Below are positions 61,481 to 64,000 of a stretch of 64,000 nt of DNA, piece by piece; the first letter of the stretch is position 1; each line of letters begins with the position of its first letter. The translations under genes and the position numbers were made by a program. A model generated the notes under the pieces. It searched no databases and was not told the origin of the DNA. It worked only from the letters and a program-made list of their open reading frames with translations. Origin of the DNA: Bradyrhizobium sp. CCGB12. GTDB lineage: Bacteria; Pseudomonadota; Alphaproteobacteria; Rhizobiales; Xanthobacteraceae. The DNA is taken from NCBI RefSeq assembly GCF_024199845.1, contig NZ_JANADO010000001.1, forward strand, positions 620,001 through 684,000, given 5' to 3'.

Positions 61481-63144
61481 CCAATATCATACTTACACTT
61501 CTGTCCCAGCGCAGGCTCGATGAGCATTATCAAGCGGGGCATTGGCGCAACGATACGATCTACTCCCTGGTCCGGGGGCATGCCTCGGTCAACCCTGAGC
61601 GGGTTGCGGTACGCGATCGCTCGGGCGTCATCACCTACAAGCAGCTGATCGCGCGTTCCGACGCTTTGGCAAGCCGTCTATCGCAGGCGGGTCTGCGCCA
61701 AGGGGACAGAGTCGCGGTGTGGCTTTCGAGCCGTATCGAGACGGCAATTGCTCTCGTGGCCTGCTCGCGCTCGGGATTTGTATGCTGTCCGTCGCTTCAC
61801 CGCGATCATACGGTGGGAGACATCATCGAACTGATGAACAGAATGCGGGCCGCTGCCTTCATTGGCGAGATCGGGTATGGGGCAGATGCTGCGCGGAAGG
61901 ACATCTTTGCAAGTGAAGCCGAAGTTCCGTCGCTGAAGGTGATCTTTGCGCTCGGCGCAGCCGGCAGCGCCGCAGGGGGGACCTTGCCGGAGGCGGCCGA
62001 AGCGGATTACGACGAGGCAATCAACCTCGATCCGAACATCGCGGTGTATCTGGCATTCACATCCGGAACGACCGGGCGCCCGAAAGGTGTGATGCACAGT
62101 GACAATACTTTGCTGGCCAATGCGCGAGCGATGATTGCGGATTGGCGGTTCGATACTCAATCCGTTGTCTATACGATGAGCCCTCTCAGCCACAATCTGG
62201 GCCTTGGATCGTTGATCATGGCGCTCGCTGCCGGCGCGGAGTTGGTGGTGCATGATCTTGCGCGCGGCGCAAGCACTCTCGATCGGATCATCGAAGTCGG
62301 GGCGACGTTTATTGTCGGCGTTCCGACCCACGCCATGGACCTTCTGAACGAAATGAAGGCGAGGAAAATGTCTTCGCCGGGCTCTGTCAGAGGTTTCCGG
62401 ATATCCGGTGCCTCTGCCCCACGTGAAGTTATCGCGGAGCTCCTGCTGACCGGTGTTGTGCCACAGAGCGGCTATGGCATGACGGAAGCCGGATCTCATC
62501 ACTATACCCGGATCGATGATGGTGCAGACCGCGTGGTTCAGACATCTGGCCGGGCGTGTGATGGATACGAAGTCAAGATCTTCTCCAAGGACGACGTCAA
62601 CCAAGAGCTACCGGTCGGGATAACGGGGCAGATCGGAGGACGGGGGGCCAGCTTGATGCTGGGCTACTTCGACGATCAAGGCGCAAATGATGATGCCTTC
62701 AATTCCGACGGCTGGTTCATGACCGGTGATATCGGCCGTTTGGACCAGGACGGCTACCTCCAGATAACCGGGCGCAAGAAAGATCTGATCATTCGCGGGG
62801 GCCACAACATCTATCCGGCTCGGATCGAGAACCTTGCCATGCAGCACCCCGCAATCGCGCGTGCTGCGGCTCTACCGGTGCCAGACCTGCGGCTCGGCGA
62901 GAAAGTGTGCCTCGCCGTGATGCTTCGTCCCGGACATTCGGTGGCTCCCGACGATGTGTTGGAACACCTCGACCGTAGCGGTCTGTCGCGTTACGACATG
63001 CCGGAGTACTACCTGTCGCTCGATGATATTCCGCTGACCGCAAGCGGCAAGATTCTCAAGCGCGATATTGCCGTGCAAATCGCTGATGGGAAGGTAACAC
63101 CGCAGGCGATCCGCTTTGTACCAAGCCAGACGAGAGCGGGATGA
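61477..63144 (+). CDS. AMP-forming acyl-CoA ligase (aromatic or fatty acid)
   Basis: A 555-residue adenylate-forming enzyme that activates a carboxylic acid to its CoA thioester. The core motifs are present: AFTSGTTGRPKGVMHS (A3) near 190, SGYGMTEAG (A5) near 330, GWFMTGDIGRLDQDGYLQITGRKKDLIIRGGHNIYP (A7-A8) near 410-446, and a final Lys in TASGKILKRDI (A10) near 528. The substrate is not predictable from these motifs. Start coupling to the CoxG and thioesterase genes shows one operon. Confidence 0.92.
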   Translation: MTNIILTLLSQRRLDEHYQAGHWRNDTIYSLVRGHASVNPERVAVRDRSGVITYKQLIARSDALASRLSQAGLRQGDRVAVWLSSRIETAIALVACSRSGFVCCPSLHRDHTVGDIIELMNRMRAAAFIGEIGYGADAARKDIFASEAEVPSLKVIFALGAAGSAAGGTLPEAAEADYDEAINLDPNIAVYLAFTSGTTGRPKGVMHSDNTLLANARAMIADWRFDTQSVVYTMSPLSHNLGLGSLIMALAAGAELVVHDLARGASTLDRIIEVGATFIVGVPTHAMDLLNEMKARKMSSPGSVRGFRISGASAPREVIAELLLTGVVPQSGYGMTEAGSHHYTRIDDGADRVVQTSGRACDGYEVKIFSKDDVNQELPVGITGQIGGRGASLMLGYFDDQGANDDAFNSDGWFMTGDIGRLDQDGYLQITGRKKDLIIRGGHNIYPARIENLAMQHPAIARAAALPVPDLRLGEKVCLAVMLRPGHSVAPDDVLEHLDRSGLSRYDMPEYYLSLDDIPLTASGKILKRDIAVQIADGKVTPQAIRFVPSQTRAG

Positions 63145-63593
63145 CAAACAAAGTGCCATCCGTGGAAGGAGGCGGCCTTGACGCGGGAACTGCGATGGCG
63201 CGCCTCACTCATGAAATGGCGAACCCGCCGTTCCACGATGTGCTGCGCCCGCAGCCAGTCCGCGTGGACGACGATGGTTCAGTGGTGGTCCGCTTGCCCT
63301 ACCGTAAGGAATTCCGTGGGCGTCGGGACGGCAACTTCGTCCATGGGGGGGTGATCGCCTGTCTCGTCGACATGACCGCGCATGCCGCGATCTCGGTTCG
63401 CGTGGGGCGAATGGTCCCGACTATCGACCTTCGCGTCGATTATCTAAGGCCGGCGCGCGAGGGCGATCTCATCGCGACGGGCCGCATTCTCTCGGTTGGC
63501 CGTTCCCTTGGCCGAGCCGATGTCGAAGTTCGCGGAGAGGACGGAAATGTCGTTGCCGTAGGACGAGGTGCGTTTAGCACGCGCGAAGGCTGA
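63141..63593 (+). CDS. PaaI-like hotdog-fold thioesterase
   Basis: A 150-residue hotdog protein overlapping the ligase gene by four bases. FVHGGVIACLVDMTAHAAI near residue 66 is the active-site helix with the HGG turn and the catalytic Asp. It would hydrolyse dead-end acyl-CoA or aryl-CoA esters made by the neighbouring ligase and release CoA, as PaaI does in phenylacetate breakdown. Confidence 0.88.
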   Translation: MTNKVPSVEGGGLDAGTAMARLTHEMANPPFHDVLRPQPVRVDDDGSVVVRLPYRKEFRGRRDGNFVHGGVIACLVDMTAHAAISVRVGRMVPTIDLRVDYLRPAREGDLIATGRILSVGRSLGRADVEVRGEDGNVVAVGRGAFSTREG

Positions 63594-63627
63594 CAAGGCT
63601 GCGCTGACCCGCTTGAAAGGAATTGTA

Positions 63628-64000
63628 ATGCGTGCGGTTACCGTTCGTGAGTTTGGAACACCGGAGAGCCTCTCGATAGAAGAAGTGGCGAGCCCGGAGC
63701 CTGGCCCCGATGAGATCCTCATCGATGTGCGCGCGGTGGGCGTCAACTTCGTCGATCTCCTCGTGATCGGCGGCACCTACCAGTTCCTGCCGCCGCGACC
63801 GTTCACGCCAGGCAAGTTGCCGGCGGGCATCGTTGCAAAAGTTGGCGCCAACGTGTCAAGGTTTTCGGTCGGTGACAGGGTGCTTACGACCGCCGAGCAG
63901 GGCGGTTATGCGGAGCGCGCGACCGCGTTGGCTGACCACTCCTATCGCATTCCGGACGCCATGTCGTTTACGGACGCTGCAGCCATGGCATTGGCATTCG
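63628..64000 (+). CDS. Quinone oxidoreductase-like MDR protein (5' part only)
   Basis: The first 124 residues of a zinc-independent medium-chain dehydrogenase/reductase, starting at ATG 63628 with GAAAGGA upstream. The window ends before the Rossmann domain. The GroES-like domain is recognisable: MRAVTVREFGTPESLSIEEV, GVNFVDLLVIGGTY, FTPGKLPAGIVAKVGANVS and GDRVLT. It probably reduces an enoyl- or quinone-type intermediate with NADPH. The typical FTPGxExAG motif reads FTPGKLPAG here, with Leu in place of Glu. Confidence 0.85.
   Translation, partial: MRAVTVREFGTPESLSIEEVASPEPGPDEILIDVRAVGVNFVDLLVIGGTYQFLPPRPFTPGKLPAGIVAKVGANVSRFSVGDRVLTTAEQGGYAERATALADHSYRIPDAMSFTDAAAMALAF

Overview
The window is GC-rich, with dense operons, many GTG/TTG starts, a Trb-type (MPF-T) conjugation system of the kind carried by rhizobial integrative elements, and catabolic genes typical of soil alphaproteobacteria. 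The most likely source is Bradyrhizobium or a close relative (Hyphomicrobiales). This is inferred from protein families, not from a marker gene. No rRNA, tRNA, CRISPR array or recognisable transposase was seen.

Layout. (1) 1-5.96 kb: the mobilisation end of a conjugative element: a toprim protein, a DUF2493 protein, a small membrane protein, a lytic transglycosylase and a VirD2-like relaxase. The last two are broken by one inversion of about 2.36 kb (3057-5416). Turning that segment back restores both reading frames. (2) 6.0-8.9 kb: two translationally coupled, membrane-anchored, collagen-like glycine-repeat proteins behind their own strong promoter, sitting between the relaxase and traG. No function is known to me. 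(3) 9.0-12.3 kb: the coupling protein traG and two tandem ribbon-helix-helix (CopG-like) genes. (4) 12.3-25.5 kb: a catabolic block that separates traG/copG from trbB: a frameshifted MFS transporter, an IclR regulator, an MFS symporter, an ACMSD-like amidohydrolase, a Gfo/Idh/MocA oxidoreductase, a DUF993 aldolase-like protein, a LysR regulator, a TIM-barrel isomerase, a chemoreceptor and a glycerate 2-kinase. (5) 26.1-36.5 kb: a complete, tightly overlapping trbBCDEJ-K-LFGI operon, then a frameshifted DUF2274 gene and a convergent LysR gene.

(6) 37.3-64 kb: a second catabolic region. An AraC regulator precedes an aldehyde dehydrogenase and a Tat-exported GMC oxidoreductase. After a gene-poor kilobase comes a run of about 12 kb with two complete molybdenum hydroxylases (FAD, Mo and 2Fe-2S subunits each), a branched-chain-type ABC transporter whose livF lies between the two hydroxylases, and a CoxG-like protein. 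On the minus strand follow tcuA, tcuB and a polysaccharide-deacetylase-family gene. Divergent from them are an amidase, a second CoxG-like protein, an acyl-CoA ligase, a hotdog thioesterase and the 5' part of a quinone oxidoreductase gene.

How the parts may work together (inference): the second region looks like uptake of an organic, probably N-heterocyclic or aromatic, compound, hydroxylation at molybdenum sites, amide hydrolysis and CoA activation. The first block looks like uptake and breakdown of a sugar-acid-like or cyclic compound ending in glycerate. The conjugation apparatus is intact for mating-pair formation and coupling, but as sequenced its relaxase is split, so self-transfer should be impaired unless the inversion is reversible.
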